From Umbelopsis isabellina (taxonomy: Eukaryota > Mucoromycota > Umbelopsidomycetes > Umbelopsidales > Umbelopsidaceae), in contig JAEPQZ010000004.1 of the NCBI GenBank assembly GCA_016758905.1, positions 1,488,001 to 1,552,000 of the forward strand: DNA of 64,000 bases, given 5' to 3'. The notes under the pieces are model-generated. The model had not been told where the DNA came from. It saw only the letters and a list, made by a program, of their open reading frames with translations, and searched no databases. The position numbers were made by a program, and so were the translations under genes. Position 1 is the first letter of the stretch; each line of letters starts with the position of its first letter. Of this stretch, positions 13,316-24,063 are shown in pieces.

Positions 13316-14243
13316 TTAATTCGACCTTCGACCTGCCCTTTTTTATGTACCTGCCAAACCTTTTTTTAATTATCTTTCTTTTTGGGAACTTACGTTCGGT
13401 GGTTTATGGTAGCATTGTATTAGTCTTGCAATGAATCATCAAAAATTATCCCTCGTTTAAAAATGTGTATTCAAGTAGTCGAAACGATAAAAGTTGTAAA
13501 CTATCCAGTTCAAGTTATTGTCTGAAATTAAGAAAACTTACTTGCAAAGTTCCGGTGCTCCGGAGCAAGCATAATACCATAATGTTTGTACAAAATGAAC
13601 TTCCAGCTGTCAAGAAGAAAACGGATAATAAAGGGCTATAGTAACTTCATTCTTTTTGCGGAGGTGATTTTGCCATAAAAATGACAAATATGTTGGTTAT
13701 CTTTGCTTGAATGCATCCTGTCGACGTACAATATCTAGATTAGCGTGTCCTCCTCATAGTTTCGGACATAGGACCGATGTTCTTCTTTGGAGATTTACTT
13801 AATTGTTAGTCTTAATTGTTTCCTTTTTCAGTTTGTTTTAAATTGTCGTAACAAAAAAATTGAGTTGCATGTAAGCCATATGCTATTGTTAAATTGAAGC
13901 CACTTTCGATGTCTGCTATTCTCTATAGAAAGCCATGTCTCCGGTTGCGGTCGGTATATTTTGGATTCTGATTTCAGAAGCTAGAAGATAAATACCCTCA
14001 ACAATAGAGTGTCAAAAGCTGCATCATAGACCAAAATGAAACTTACAATAATCGATATTCGCCGTTTTCCGTTCGTACATTTTCAATCAAAGTACAGGTC
14101 ATAGACGACAATTAAATAAGGGTCAAATCCATATTATCCGAATATAAGCCCCATCAGAGTAAAGCTCTTTCCTTTACTTTCTTTGTATTTTTACCGCTTG
14201 GAAGGCAACTTCCACTTTCCTTTCATATTTGCATTCCCAATAA
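13316..14243. other. Intergenic, no gene seen
   Basis: AT-rich flank between the PHD-finger gene and the small zinc-finger gene. No supported frame on either strand. Confidence 0.5.
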
Positions 14244-14468
14244 ATGCTTTTAGTTCCACAAACGAGTACTATAGCCAACCCCAGTGCTCGCTGCACAATG
14301 CAATTGAGCCTGCTAGCTCACAAGAGGGTTATTCGATCAAGTACATGGTGCTGCAATCAATGTCATCGCCGTTTCCACACAGAGAGAAATTTACAGCAAC
14401 ACCAGTCGTTGAATCGGCATTTTGATCCATCAACTGCACCAGTAGAACGCAACGTTTTGCGCTTGTAA
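14244..14468 (+). CDS. Small protein with one C2H2 zinc finger
   Basis: A single-exon frame of 74 codons. Residues about 37-60 read WCCNQCHRRF then LQQHQSLNRH, which fits C-x2-C-x3-F-x5-L-x2-H-x5-H exactly. An AATAAA signal follows the stop by about 70 bases (14542), supporting a real transcript. The flanks of the finger are short and basic. A single finger usually gives weak DNA binding by itself, so it could act in RNA or protein binding; this is inference. An alternative is an exon of a longer, unrecognised gene. No intron signals are needed. Confidence 0.55.
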   Translation: MLLVPQTSTIANPSARCTMQLSLLAHKRVIRSSTWCCNQCHRRFHTERNLQQHQSLNRHFDPSTAPVERNVLRL

Positions 14469-14541
14469 AGATAGTCCTGTCGCTACGCTAAAACTGTATT
14501 ATCAATTGTTGTACATATGCTATCATCGTCAGCACATGGTC

Positions 14542-14547
14542 AATAAA
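14542..14547 (+). terminator. AATAAA polyadenylation signal
   Basis: Canonical hexamer about 70 bases after the stop of the small zinc-finger gene and before the convergent SRP68 gene. Confidence 0.5.
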
Positions 14548-14664
14548 ATGTTTTGAATATGTCGGTAACTTCCAATTGCATTGATCGAGGCATTACTGCA
14601 TTGGTTAATATCAAGTTTTTTATTTTCTTTTAAAAATGAGGGCCATGGCTTGCTACAGCCCAGT

Positions 14665-16721
14665 TTATTTTCTTCCGAACCATCCACCGAACCATCCACC
14701 AGCTGCTTGGTCTTTGCCGGCTCTGGCTGACAGACTGCTAGGATACTCTACATGATTCAATGCCAGATCAAAGAGCATTGGCTTCATTGGAATAGCTTCG
14801 AATTGTGGTGGGAAATCTATGAGATGTGGTACCCGTTTGGCTGTCATGCTGGAAGGATAGGTATCTAGTCGTTTAATCAAAGCCACTTCATCTATTTCAT
14901 CCAAGCTCATTTCATCCATTTTGTTTTGCATATCATCAGTCTTCTCTCCTTGCTCCATATACCATGCTGCATGTGATTTACACTTGCGACCTCGAATAGT
15001 TTGGTCTGCTGTTTGTAACTCCTTCTCATCGATAACGATCAAGCCATCATCATTTTGAGGATTAATTTGTTGAAGACTGGCCCTCGCTTGAGAAATGTAA
15101 TTAAATGCCAGATCACAAAGCCCAAGTGCTTCAGCATATCGTGCCAAGCTCGAGTATGCATCGGCAACATAGATGCACCTCCAAGCTTTGTAATAGTAGG
15201 ACTGAATTTCGACCTCTTGTTGGAAAATATGATCGTTTTGAATGGTAGGAAGTTCATTGATAGAAGCCACGTTCTAAATTCAAGTCCGGTTTAGTTATTA
15301 GCTCACAAAGTTTGCTTAAAATATTACGACTTTACCTTTAGAATATCGTCATAGAGTTTGACAATATCTTGGGGTCTACCATTTTGAGTTTCAATGCCTT
15401 TGGCAAGTAGTAAATTTCTTTGAATTGATCGAGCATACAAGTTGTACGCAGCATAAGTGTAGCAGAACCGTAGATTCTCAGTGGTTTCGGCGCTCTTGGA
15501 CGACTTGGCTTTGGCAGTAGCCTCCTCATCGTCTTTAATAGCTTTCTTTGCAGCCTTTTCCGCCTCAGCCCATACAGCCAATACCTCGTCAAATCGATCA
15601 ACATCTTGAGCAGAATCATCCTGGCCGGTTTCTTGGGCTTTGAGGATAGAAACAGCAAGGTTCTCATTCCTCAGCTCAACTATTTTATGACGCCAGGAGA
15701 TGCTTGTCATTTCTTGTGCGCGTTTCTGGCGGGATTGTGCAGCAACTTCCGCCAACTGTGCTTCTAATAAGTCCATGCCGGGCGCAGATGTTTTGTTTCG
15801 CATACCTGACACAATGTCATCGATATCCTGTTGCGAAGAGCCGCCACTGTTACGTAGCATATGGGCACAGTATCGCATACTAGGGTCAATTTCATCAATT
15901 GTCGAATGACATAGAGTTTCTTGGTGAGCATTGCTAGCTTTGGCAAGTGTCTCATAAATGGTTCTATAGGGAATTCTCAATTCAGTGATCGCTCAAAGAT
16001 CATATTAAGAAAATGTTCTGCTCAATACCTTGCAGCTGCGTAGTGATCCAAAGCTTCTTGCCACTTTTGTTCTTCGAATTTCAAATAACCGTGCATCAAA
16101 GCAGCATATGCCTATGAGAGTATTATGGTTAACCTTGTTACAAAGTCAGATAACCGCACCAACTTGTATACCTTCACATCTAACTGCGTTCTTTTTTGTG
16201 CAGAGTGCTGTTCAGCGACCTTGGAGAGCTGCGAAGCATTTTGTGCTGCACGGCGCAAGCGGTTCACAATATGGAAATGTCTGCGAGATTCGGTGCTGGA
16301 TTCGGTCTTCAATTCCATCGCGTATGCCCACGCACGTTCGGATTGAAACAGAAGAAGGTGGAGGTATCGCGAATCAGTGATTTCCTCCGGCAATTCTTTC
16401 TTCTGGTATGGCTTGTTAGCGCTGCTATGTGCTTGGCCAAGGGATTTTCTCAATCTTCGGAGATGCTGAGAGCAATATTGCCTATGATTCGATGCGTTAG
16501 ATGCTGCTGCAAGTTCCGTCAAGTACCACTAGATGTTTACCGGTAACGTTCATAATCTTGGTGTCTCAAACCATAGGTTTGACGACTTTCATTAGTAACA
16601 TTCAGCACTGTGTTGGAGCGATTAGTCAAGTCTGTTTATCCATTGGTCCCTTATTCCATAAATTAATATTACCATCCAATTCTAGAGTCTGATGCTCGTT
16701 TGCATCAACGTCCATGGTCAT
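14665..16721 (-). CDS. SRP68: Signal recognition particle subunit SRP68
   Basis: Protein subunit of the eukaryotic SRP that, with SRP72, binds the S domain of SRP RNA and helps target nascent secretory proteins to the ER. Six exons (16673-16721, 16541-16607, 16172-16481, 16029-16111, 15336-15963, 14665-15273) give 581 residues, about the family length. The RNA-binding region starts RQTYGLRHQDYERYR and continues through SQHLRRLRKSLGQAH, rich in Arg and Lys. Helical TPR-like repeats follow. The C-terminus ends in a glycine/tryptophan tail, GGWFGGWFGRK. The first intron has a clear GACTAAT branch and a CAG acceptor. Two in-frame ATGs lie at the start; the upstream one (16721) was chosen. Confidence 0.93.
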
Positions 16722-17363
16722 TTTGTAGAGATCAGATGCCTGTCAGTTACCTCTTGCCAGCGGGGAGATTTGTTGAGCAAATTGAAAAACACGTGACTTG
16801 GCCCAAACATCCCCTTAAATACGAGTTGAAAGTTTTGGCTCGAGCATCTTGCAGCTGAAAATGCTCAATGACTTCTGAACAGAAGACAAGGCAATGATTA
16901 ATTTTGAGTGGAACTTGAAGCTTATATCCTTTAAAATAGTTTCTTGTTTGCAGCAATGATCATGTCAGTGGTAACAGAGTCTCATTGATTTCGAGTTACC
17001 GCAACCATGGTCATGCCTGTTATTCGAAAACTGGTAATAAGCTGGTGATAACTTACACTTGATATGAGCCGGTTCCTAGCTTCTTTACAAGGAGGGCAAT
17101 CAAATTGAATGTTCATTACTTTATTACGTTGAAATTTCTCCTAGTTTCTCAATGATTGGCATAGGTGGCCGGTGACTCTCAAATACTTGAACACGGTTAT
17201 GTGATGTTCGCTTTGCCAAGCGATTAAATGAAAACCATTGTTATTATAACGTAAGATAATAAACTAGTACTAAAATGATTTTCATATAGAGCAAACATAT
17301 GAATTAAACTACCAGGATGTCCATGATAAAGTCGTAAAGATGGTATATCCCTGAGATCCTATA
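16722..17363. other. SRP68 promoter and 3' flank of the next gene
   Basis: No supported frame. The stretch contains an isolated ATATCCTTT string near 16924 without exon context, considered chance. Confidence 0.5.
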
Positions 17364-18071
17364 TTATACAGCATAGTCTAGCATGGCACCAGACGCATTC
17401 TTCTTCCTCTCTCCTCTTCCGCCGCTCTGCTTTCCAACCTTGGAAAACCACTTCCAACTTTTCATAAGTTCGTGGTTACGACGTTTCATATTGCCCGGCG
17501 AAATTAGAATATCGGAATGAACATAACGTTCACGGCCGTCGGTCAGGTGATATCGCGATTCCGTTATGGCTCTGCGATCCCTGGCCTTTCGAACAGCTTG
17601 ATCATGTAGTCGTTGCGTGGCCATATCTTTAGCTATATACATAGCATCATCGTTAACGTCTTCTGAAGGCAATGGTTGTTTCTTTTTGTTATCGTTACTT
17701 GTGTCGTTGTCTTCCGCTTGTTTTGTTTGCTTGATCATTGTTTTCTTGCTATGGAATGGACTTGCGGCCCTTATCTGTTCAGTCATCTTCGACGCTATTT
17801 GAACATATGAAGGTGCAGGTGCTTTGGGAGCATATTCTATCCACCCTTCGTTATCGTTAAAGTCGGTTTCATCGTCAAATTTTACTTCCTTATCGCACTC
17901 TTGCTCGGTTGGGACAATATCAAGGTCATTCTCAGCATCACCAGTAGTGATAAGCTCCCATTCTGGGTCTTTAGGCAGAGCTGGGAACTCTGCGGCATCC
18001 AATACGGTACCTTGGCTCTTTGTAGAGTCGACAGTCTCTACAAAAGCTATAGGCATATTGGTGGCAGACAT
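17364..18071 (-). CDS. Unknown acidic/basic protein, tandem copy A
   Basis: A single-exon gene of 235 residues. No known domain is recognised. The first 50 residues carry a motif also present in the neighbour at 18537-19277: FVETVD, then AAEFPALP, then EWELITTGD. W38-E-L-I41 with acidic flanks fits an Atg8-interacting (LIR) core, and FPALP resembles short linear motifs of mRNA-decay factors; both are inferences. Residues 55-80 are acidic. SYVQIASKM near residue 92 matches a SVAK-like position in the neighbour. The C-terminal half is strongly basic (RKARDRRA, NMKRRNHELMKSWKW). The protein is probably mostly disordered. Both copies are on the minus strand, about 470 bases apart. Confidence 0.7.
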   Translation of the reverse strand: MSATNMPIAFVETVDSTKSQGTVLDAAEFPALPKDPEWELITTGDAENDLDIVPTEQECDKEVKFDDETDFNDNEGWIEYAPKAPAPSYVQIASKMTEQIRAASPFHSKKTMIKQTKQAEDNDTSNDNKKKQPLPSEDVNDDAMYIAKDMATQRLHDQAVRKARDRRAITESRYHLTDGRERYVHSDILISPGNMKRRNHELMKSWKWFSKVGKQSGGRGERKKNASGAMLDYAV

Positions 18072-18536
18072 GGTTTGTAATTGATAAGTAGTTGTTAAAG
18101 AAGAGACAAGCGATCACGATGATAGACAGGGACTGTCATTCATTTGTCAAATGACTCAAATTACGGCGGGATATTCTCGCACGTGACTAACCTGCGAAAG
18201 CGTCTGCAGACCAATAGAGGGGCTGGGAGTCACCTATAGCTAGCTAAAAAAAAGGAGCATGACGCTGATGATGTGATCATTTTATTCTTGGCATTAAATA
18301 CTGTGCTGTTTTTGACATACATATGCGACGTACCTAATTCAGCAAACTCAGTCCCAAGGCAGTTGAACGTAATGAAATGGACAAATGGTAAAGCCAGCTG
18401 ATTGTCTCACCGACCATTTTCGGATACAATGCAATATCATGTCGTCAACGAAATCGACAAATTTTCGGCTCATTAATGTGTAACAATGGTATCAGCGGGC
18501 ATTTTTATTGCGATCTATAAGACAGTAAATTTACAA
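18072..18536. other. Spacer between the tandem pair
   Basis: Promoter of copy A and 3' flank of copy B. No coding frame seen. Confidence 0.5.
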
Positions 18537-19277
18537 CTATATGACATCTACTAGCGGTTCATGCGCTTCCAATCGACGTCCCGACCGACGCTTTCTTGAT
18601 TCTGCGTGAGCGTGTATTTTCATTGAGTGTGCAGCTGATAGGCCACGCTCATGGACTTGCAATAATTTGAAGATTGCATGCTGATATTGATGAAAAGTCA
18701 ATGGCAAAGAATAACTATATCGGCTATGGAATAATGAGAGAGTAGTAACAGGTCCTTGTGGTCGTTTTGGAGGAATAATAGAAAGACATATATGACAGTC
18801 GAGGTTGCGTCGTTCACGCTTCTTCTGTATGGTTGCTATCTCTCGCATCCTTGAGGCGACTTTGTTGTGAGGATATAAGTCTGCCAAAGATTCTGCTGAC
18901 TCTTCTATCAAATCCGTGTCTGGTTCTTTTGCTTTTTGTCTACGTTTTATTGGTGCATCGTACACCATGGTATTGGCTGTCAATTTTGGTTGTGGGGCAG
19001 GAATATGTTGAGCCTGTTTAGCTACTGATGCGAAACAGTATTCTGGTTTCAAGCTTCTTTGTATTGCTAGCTCTAATTGTTGCCATTCATCTGCTTCTTC
19101 AAGAATGCTGATATCATCAATGTCTTGTGTATCGATCAAGTCCCAGTTGTCTGTGAGAGAACCATGGAGGGGTGGAAAATCCGCATTGCTTCGGAGATTC
19201 ACCGGAAGCTCAAAATCAACCTCTTCGACGAACCCGGCCGGCAGGAAGTCTTGGACTAGTGAGGATGTAGCAGGCAT
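18537..19277 (-). CDS. Unknown protein, tandem copy B
   Basis: A single-exon frame of 246 residues and likely a diverged paralogue of the gene at 17364-18071. Shared N-terminal features are GFVEEVD, ADFPPL, then NWDLIDTQDIDDI, where W45-D-L-I48 fits the same LIR-like core in an acidic setting. YCFASVAKQ near residue 80 corresponds to YVQIASKM of copy A. The middle is basic (IKRRQKAKEP, QKKRERR). The last 80 residues, with CHICLSIIPPK and a His/Arg-rich end, do not match copy A and could include unspliced or frameshifted sequence; I could not find a better exon structure. Function unknown. Confidence 0.6.
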   Translation of the reverse strand: MPATSSLVQDFLPAGFVEEVDFELPVNLRSNADFPPLHGSLTDNWDLIDTQDIDDISILEEADEWQQLELAIQRSLKPEYCFASVAKQAQHIPAPQPKLTANTMVYDAPIKRRQKAKEPDTDLIEESAESLADLYPHNKVASRMREIATIQKKRERRNLDCHICLSIIPPKRPQGPVTTLSLFHSRYSYSLPLTFHQYQHAIFKLLQVHERGLSAAHSMKIHAHAESRKRRSGRRLEAHEPLVDVI

Positions 19278-20037
19278 TAAAGGTATATTTGAATATGGAG
19301 TCTGTTTATGTTCAACCTTGGGCTTTTATATGTTTAACGTTTATGACCGCAGTAGTTACCGCAGTCAGCTTAGCATTTTTGCCTAACACCGCAGTAACGT
19401 TACTCAAACATTGAATTATCCGAATAAACCCTTAAACTGCACATCAAGACGAGCAATACCTGCTCATATGTTTTTCCAGGGCTTTAATATAGCATGTCTG
19501 CTTGGTGTCTTCAAGACATACTCCTTGCCGAGTCTTGGAAGGCCGTACAGGCTTTCTATGAAAAATGTCACATTGCCATTAGAAAACGCTGAACATCAAA
19601 ATGTAATGGATAGCTGTCAGAGAAATGTGCTTCGAGATAGATCTGTCATGCTTGGATTTGATACGGGAATTCTAATACTTTCTTATGTATTTCTTCTCTT
19701 ACCATGGCTGTACACTGTGTCTCTTTACTACCGAACACACTATCAATATATCGAACACTATAATTGTATTTGCACACTGATAGACAAAATGATGCTACTA
19801 TAATAGCCTCAACCTGTGGTTTTTGGTTGGCATTTTGTCCTAAGCATAATAATCAAGTTACCAAGCTTGTAATGCCGGCCCAATAATGCACTAAGCAAAA
19901 AAAAAAAAAAATTGAGGCGGATTTCATGACTGTGTTTTTTCTTTTTTTGCGACTCGAAATCCTTTGAGGTAAGAAAACTTGCTTTCTGGCCTTCTAACCG
20001 TACCAAAGCATAAAGGAAAGGCCACCATTTGTTAGCA
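19278..20037. other. Divergent promoter region, no supported gene
   Basis: Lies between copy B (minus) and PSE1 (plus). A plus-strand frame of 130 codons (19411-19803) has no family resemblance and is not called. A poly(A) run sits near 19896-19910. Confidence 0.5.
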
Positions 20038-23000
20038 ATGGAGCAAAATCTGATTCCTTCCGAAGCATTGGCTCAACTTTCAACCCTTCTGGTTAGTCTG
20101 CCTTCAGCAGATAACGACGTCAGGTAGGCATCTTTTCGTACCTACACTGTGGAACGCGATTCATCTGGGCCGAAGCTGACCTATACCTTTCCATAGAACA
20201 CAAGCAGAAGCTCAATTGAACGATCAATGGATTGCACAGCAACCTGATGTACTTTTGCTTGGCCTGGCTCAGCTGGCTTCCGCCAGTGGTGAAGACCACG
20301 TATGTATCTACTCAATACACTTTGCTTTTTTTTTTTTTTGTTTCCAATCTGTTACAACTCACGATAACCTGATTTGGCGGTCATTACAATTTTTCTAACC
20401 ACTAACCAACTACTGTTGATCCAGGTTCGTGCATTTTCAAGCGTTCTCTTGCGTCGCATCGCTTTCAAGTCTATTGCCACTGCCGAGGATCCTGACGCTC
20501 AACTTTGGAGCTTGGTTCAAGAAAACACTAGACAGGCTGTCAAATCTGCTCTTTTGGTATCATTGTCCAAAGAAACCAACGAAAGCACCAGACACAAATT
20601 GTGCGATACTATTTCTGAAATAGCTAAGACTGATTTGCTCAAAGGAGGTGAGTTTGCTGGGGATCTTGATTTATTTGACTATCAAGTTTGTGCCCGATAT
20701 TTATCGTGAAACTTGATTACAGAGAAATGGTCGCAACTCATGGCTGCCCTATTCGAATGCAGTCGCTCACCATCCGCTGAGCTCAGAGAGGCTTCTCTTC
20801 GCATTTTCACCGCCGTGCCTGATCTGATTTCTGATCAGCACAATGACGCTTTGAAAGGCGTCTTTTCCGCAAGCTTGGCTGACCCTGAGAGCCAGAATGT
20901 AAGTATTGCGAAAGGCAAGCATTGTGTGTGTGGTGTTCAAGGGCTCACTATAACCCATCTAGGTCCGTATCGCTGCTCTCAAGGCCGCTGTTTCTTACAT
21001 CCTCCAAGCTGATCCTCCTAGTCAGAAGGCTCTTGGTTCTTTGATGCCTCACATGTTGGAGGTAATATATTACATGATTGATTGTCGTGATTACTTATAT
21101 ATATTGATCTGGTTTATCGTCTGTTAGGTTTTGACACCCCTTGCAGCCACTCCAGATGAGGATGCTTTAACCGACAGCATCATGACTTTGATTGATCTCG
21201 CTGAGAACTGCCCACGCTTGTTCCGATCTTCACTCCCCAATGTTGTTACTTTCATGATTAATATTGCCAAGGAGAAGAAGTTTGAGGATGCTCTTCGCCA
21301 AACTGCTTTGGAGCTATTGATGACTTTGACCGAAGCTGCTCCCGGCATGGTTCGCAAACTCAACGACTTCACCACTCAAGTCATCCCTGTTGCTCTTGAG
21401 ATGATGACCGATATGGAAGATGATGAGAAGTGGTATACCACTGACGATGTGAGTAACCATCATAATGTGTTTATGAACTTTGTTTGGGTCATTGACACTG
21501 GTAATATGTAGTTGGATGATGATGACAGCGAGGAAAACTATGTCGTTGGTGAGCATGCCATGGATAGATTGGCAAGATATTTGGGTGGCAAATCTGTCCT
21601 TCCCGTTTCATTCCAATTTATTCCCCAAATGCTTCAATCCGAGCAATGGCAGCAACGTCATGCTGCTTTGATGGCTATCTCTGCTATTGGCGAAGGATGT
21701 GTAAAGATCATGGAGCCAGAGCTCGGCAGTATCATTCAGTTGATTGTTCCCTATTTCAAGGACCCTAGTGCTCGTGTCCGTTACGCTACCTGCAATGCTG
21801 TTGGACAAATGTCTACTGACTTTGCTCCTGTTTTGCAAAAGAAGTTTTATGAGATGGTTTTGAGTTCCTTGATTCCCGTCATGGAGGACTCTGAACCTAG
21901 AGTACAAGCTCACGCCGCCGCTGCATTGGTAAACTTCTGCGAGGAAGTTGACAAAGCTGTTCTTGATCCTTATTTGGATCCCCTTTTCGAACGTCTTTTG
22001 GTCCTCTTGAATACTTCCAAGACCTATGTACAAGAGCAAGCTATCACCACCATTGCTACTGTCGCTGACAGCGCTGAAGACAAGTTCATCAAGTATCACG
22101 GTGCCATCATGCCATTGCTCCTCAACATTTTGCGCCAGGCTACTGCTAAGCAATACCGTTTGCTTCGTGGCAAGGCTATGGAGTGCGCTTCTTTGATTGC
22201 TTTGGCTGTTGGCAAAGAAGTATTTGCACCATTTGTCCAAGAATTTATCAACTTGCTCATTGAGAGTCAACAATCCGTTACTGAAAGCGATGATCCTCAA
22301 ACCTCGTATTTGCTTGCTTCTTGGGCCCGTATGTGCAAGGTCCTCGGTCCCGATTTCCTTCCATACTTGCCAGTCATCATGCCTCCATTGTTGCAATCTG
22401 CTCAATTGAAGCCAGACTTCGCTGTTTTGGACCCTGATGAAGATGCTGAAGCTAACTATTCTGCTGAAGACGGATGGGAATTCGTTGGTGTTGAAGGCCA
22501 ACAAGTTGGAATTAAGACTACCGTGTTGGAAGAGAAGTGCACTGCCGTTGAGATGTTGATCTGCTATGCCCGTGAGCTCGGAGCCGGCTTTTTGCCTTAC
22601 ATCCCACAAGTTTTGGATATTGTCCTTCCTTTGCTCAAGTTTTATTTCCATGATGGCGTCCGACAAGCTGCTGCTTGTGTAGTACCACTATTGCTTCAAG
22701 ATGCCAAAAAGGCCAATGTCAATGCTGCTGACATATCATCCATGTGGCACACCATCTACGCCAAGCTTGTTGATGTCATTATGAACGAAATGGACCCCAG
22801 CTTCTTGCTCGCCGTCTACATGGCTTTCTATGAGTCACTTGAGATTGTTGGAGAGAATGCTATGACTGCTGAAGAACTAGAAAAGTTCATTCTAGCTACT
22901 GAGTCTCAGCTTAAAGAATTTTACGAACGACTCCAAACTCGCCAAAACAACCGAGCAGCTGCCGATTTCGACGCCGAAGAAGAAGAAGCCATGTTGGAAG

Positions 23001-23788
23001 AGGAGGAAGCTGAAGAATCTGTCATGTCAGAGTTGGCACGTGCCATTCATACTGTCTTCATGACGCATCGTTTGACCTTCTTGCCATATTTCGACAAGAT
23101 TCTCCCCTCTGTTGTGCACTTCTTGCAACACGAGAACCCATCTGCTCGCCAATGGGCTTTGTGTGTCTTTGATGACCTCATTGAATTTACTGGTCCTCAA
23201 TCATTTGCCTACAGCAATCACTTTTTGGAACGTATGGTCGCTGCTCTCTCCGATCAGAACAATGATGTTCGACAAGCAGCTGCATATGGTGTTGGCGCTT
23301 GTGGCCAGTTTGGTGGACCACAATATGCTGATGCCTGTTCTGCTGCGTTGAACCCTCTTTTCGCCATCATTAACGCACCAAACTCTCGTGAGGTTGATAA
23401 TGTATATGTCACTGAAAATGCCATCTCTGCCGTTTCCAAGATTTGTCGATTCAACTCTGGCAAATTCGAGGTTGAACCAGTATTGTCTGCATGGGTTGCT
23501 GCTTTGCCCATTACTAACGACGAAGAAGAAGCTCCTACTACATACCAATATCTGATGGATCTTGTAGATGCTGGACATCCATCTATTGTTGGTGGTAACA
23601 ATCTTCCTCAGATCGTCAAGATCTATGTTGAAGTTCTGTCCGCTGACGTTCTTAAGGGCGAGCTTGCTGATCGCATGGCTAATGGTTTGAAATCCATTGT
23701 TGGTGGATTGGACGATGCCACTAGAAACCAATTGTGGAGCTCTATTGAACCCGAGAAGGCCAGCAAGTTGCAACAGCGTCTTGCTTAA
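20038..23788 (+). CDS. PSE1: Karyopherin beta of the Pse1/Kap121 (importin-5) type
   Basis: Nuclear import receptor made of HEAT repeats; it carries ribosomal proteins, histones and transcription factors through the pore under Ran control. Seven exons (20038-20123, 20197-20299, 20425-20647, 20723-20898, 20963-21061, 21128-21448, 21512-23788) give 1094 residues, the usual size. The N-terminal Ran-binding repeats include VRAFSSVLLRRIAFKS. The central region shows the acidic DDDDSEENYVVGEHAMDRLA segment typical of this subfamily. Further on, EDGWEFVGVEGQQVGIKT and EEKCTAVEMLICYARELG distinguish it from Kap123/importin-4. A long acidic loop (AEEEEAMLEEEEAEE) follows. The C-terminal repeats end KASKLQQRLA. 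Introns lie only in the 5' third. Confidence 0.95.
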
Positions 23789-24063
23789 AAAAACTAAAAA
23801 CACATCCAATTTCTTTCTCGCTTCAATCTATTGATCTACCCTTTTTTTCTGACCGCATAGACCGACTTTCAATAATCCGATTCCTTCCTTTTTTTTTTTC
23901 ACTTCATCTACCCCGGGCTTCTCTTATGATTTCTTTCCAATTATCATACACATCATAATGTCCTATCCCCCTCTTTATTTTGCCTATCACAATATCATCT
24001 TTTACAAAATGAAAACAATTAAGCTATGTTATACAACAGTAGTAATGTTACTCAAGGCTATCT

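Noticed and set aside
16921-16935. ATATCCTTT string resembling a U12 donor
   Set aside because: It is intergenic, with no flanking exon and no branch site or acceptor in range.
19411-19803. 130-codon plus-strand frame with a hydrophobic end
   Set aside because: It lies in a promoter region, has no motif or supporting signals, and its composition is not protein-like.
21608-22666. 352-codon open frame on the minus strand
   Set aside because: It is antisense to the largest exon of the PSE1 gene, and its length follows from the codon use of that gene. No family resemblance.
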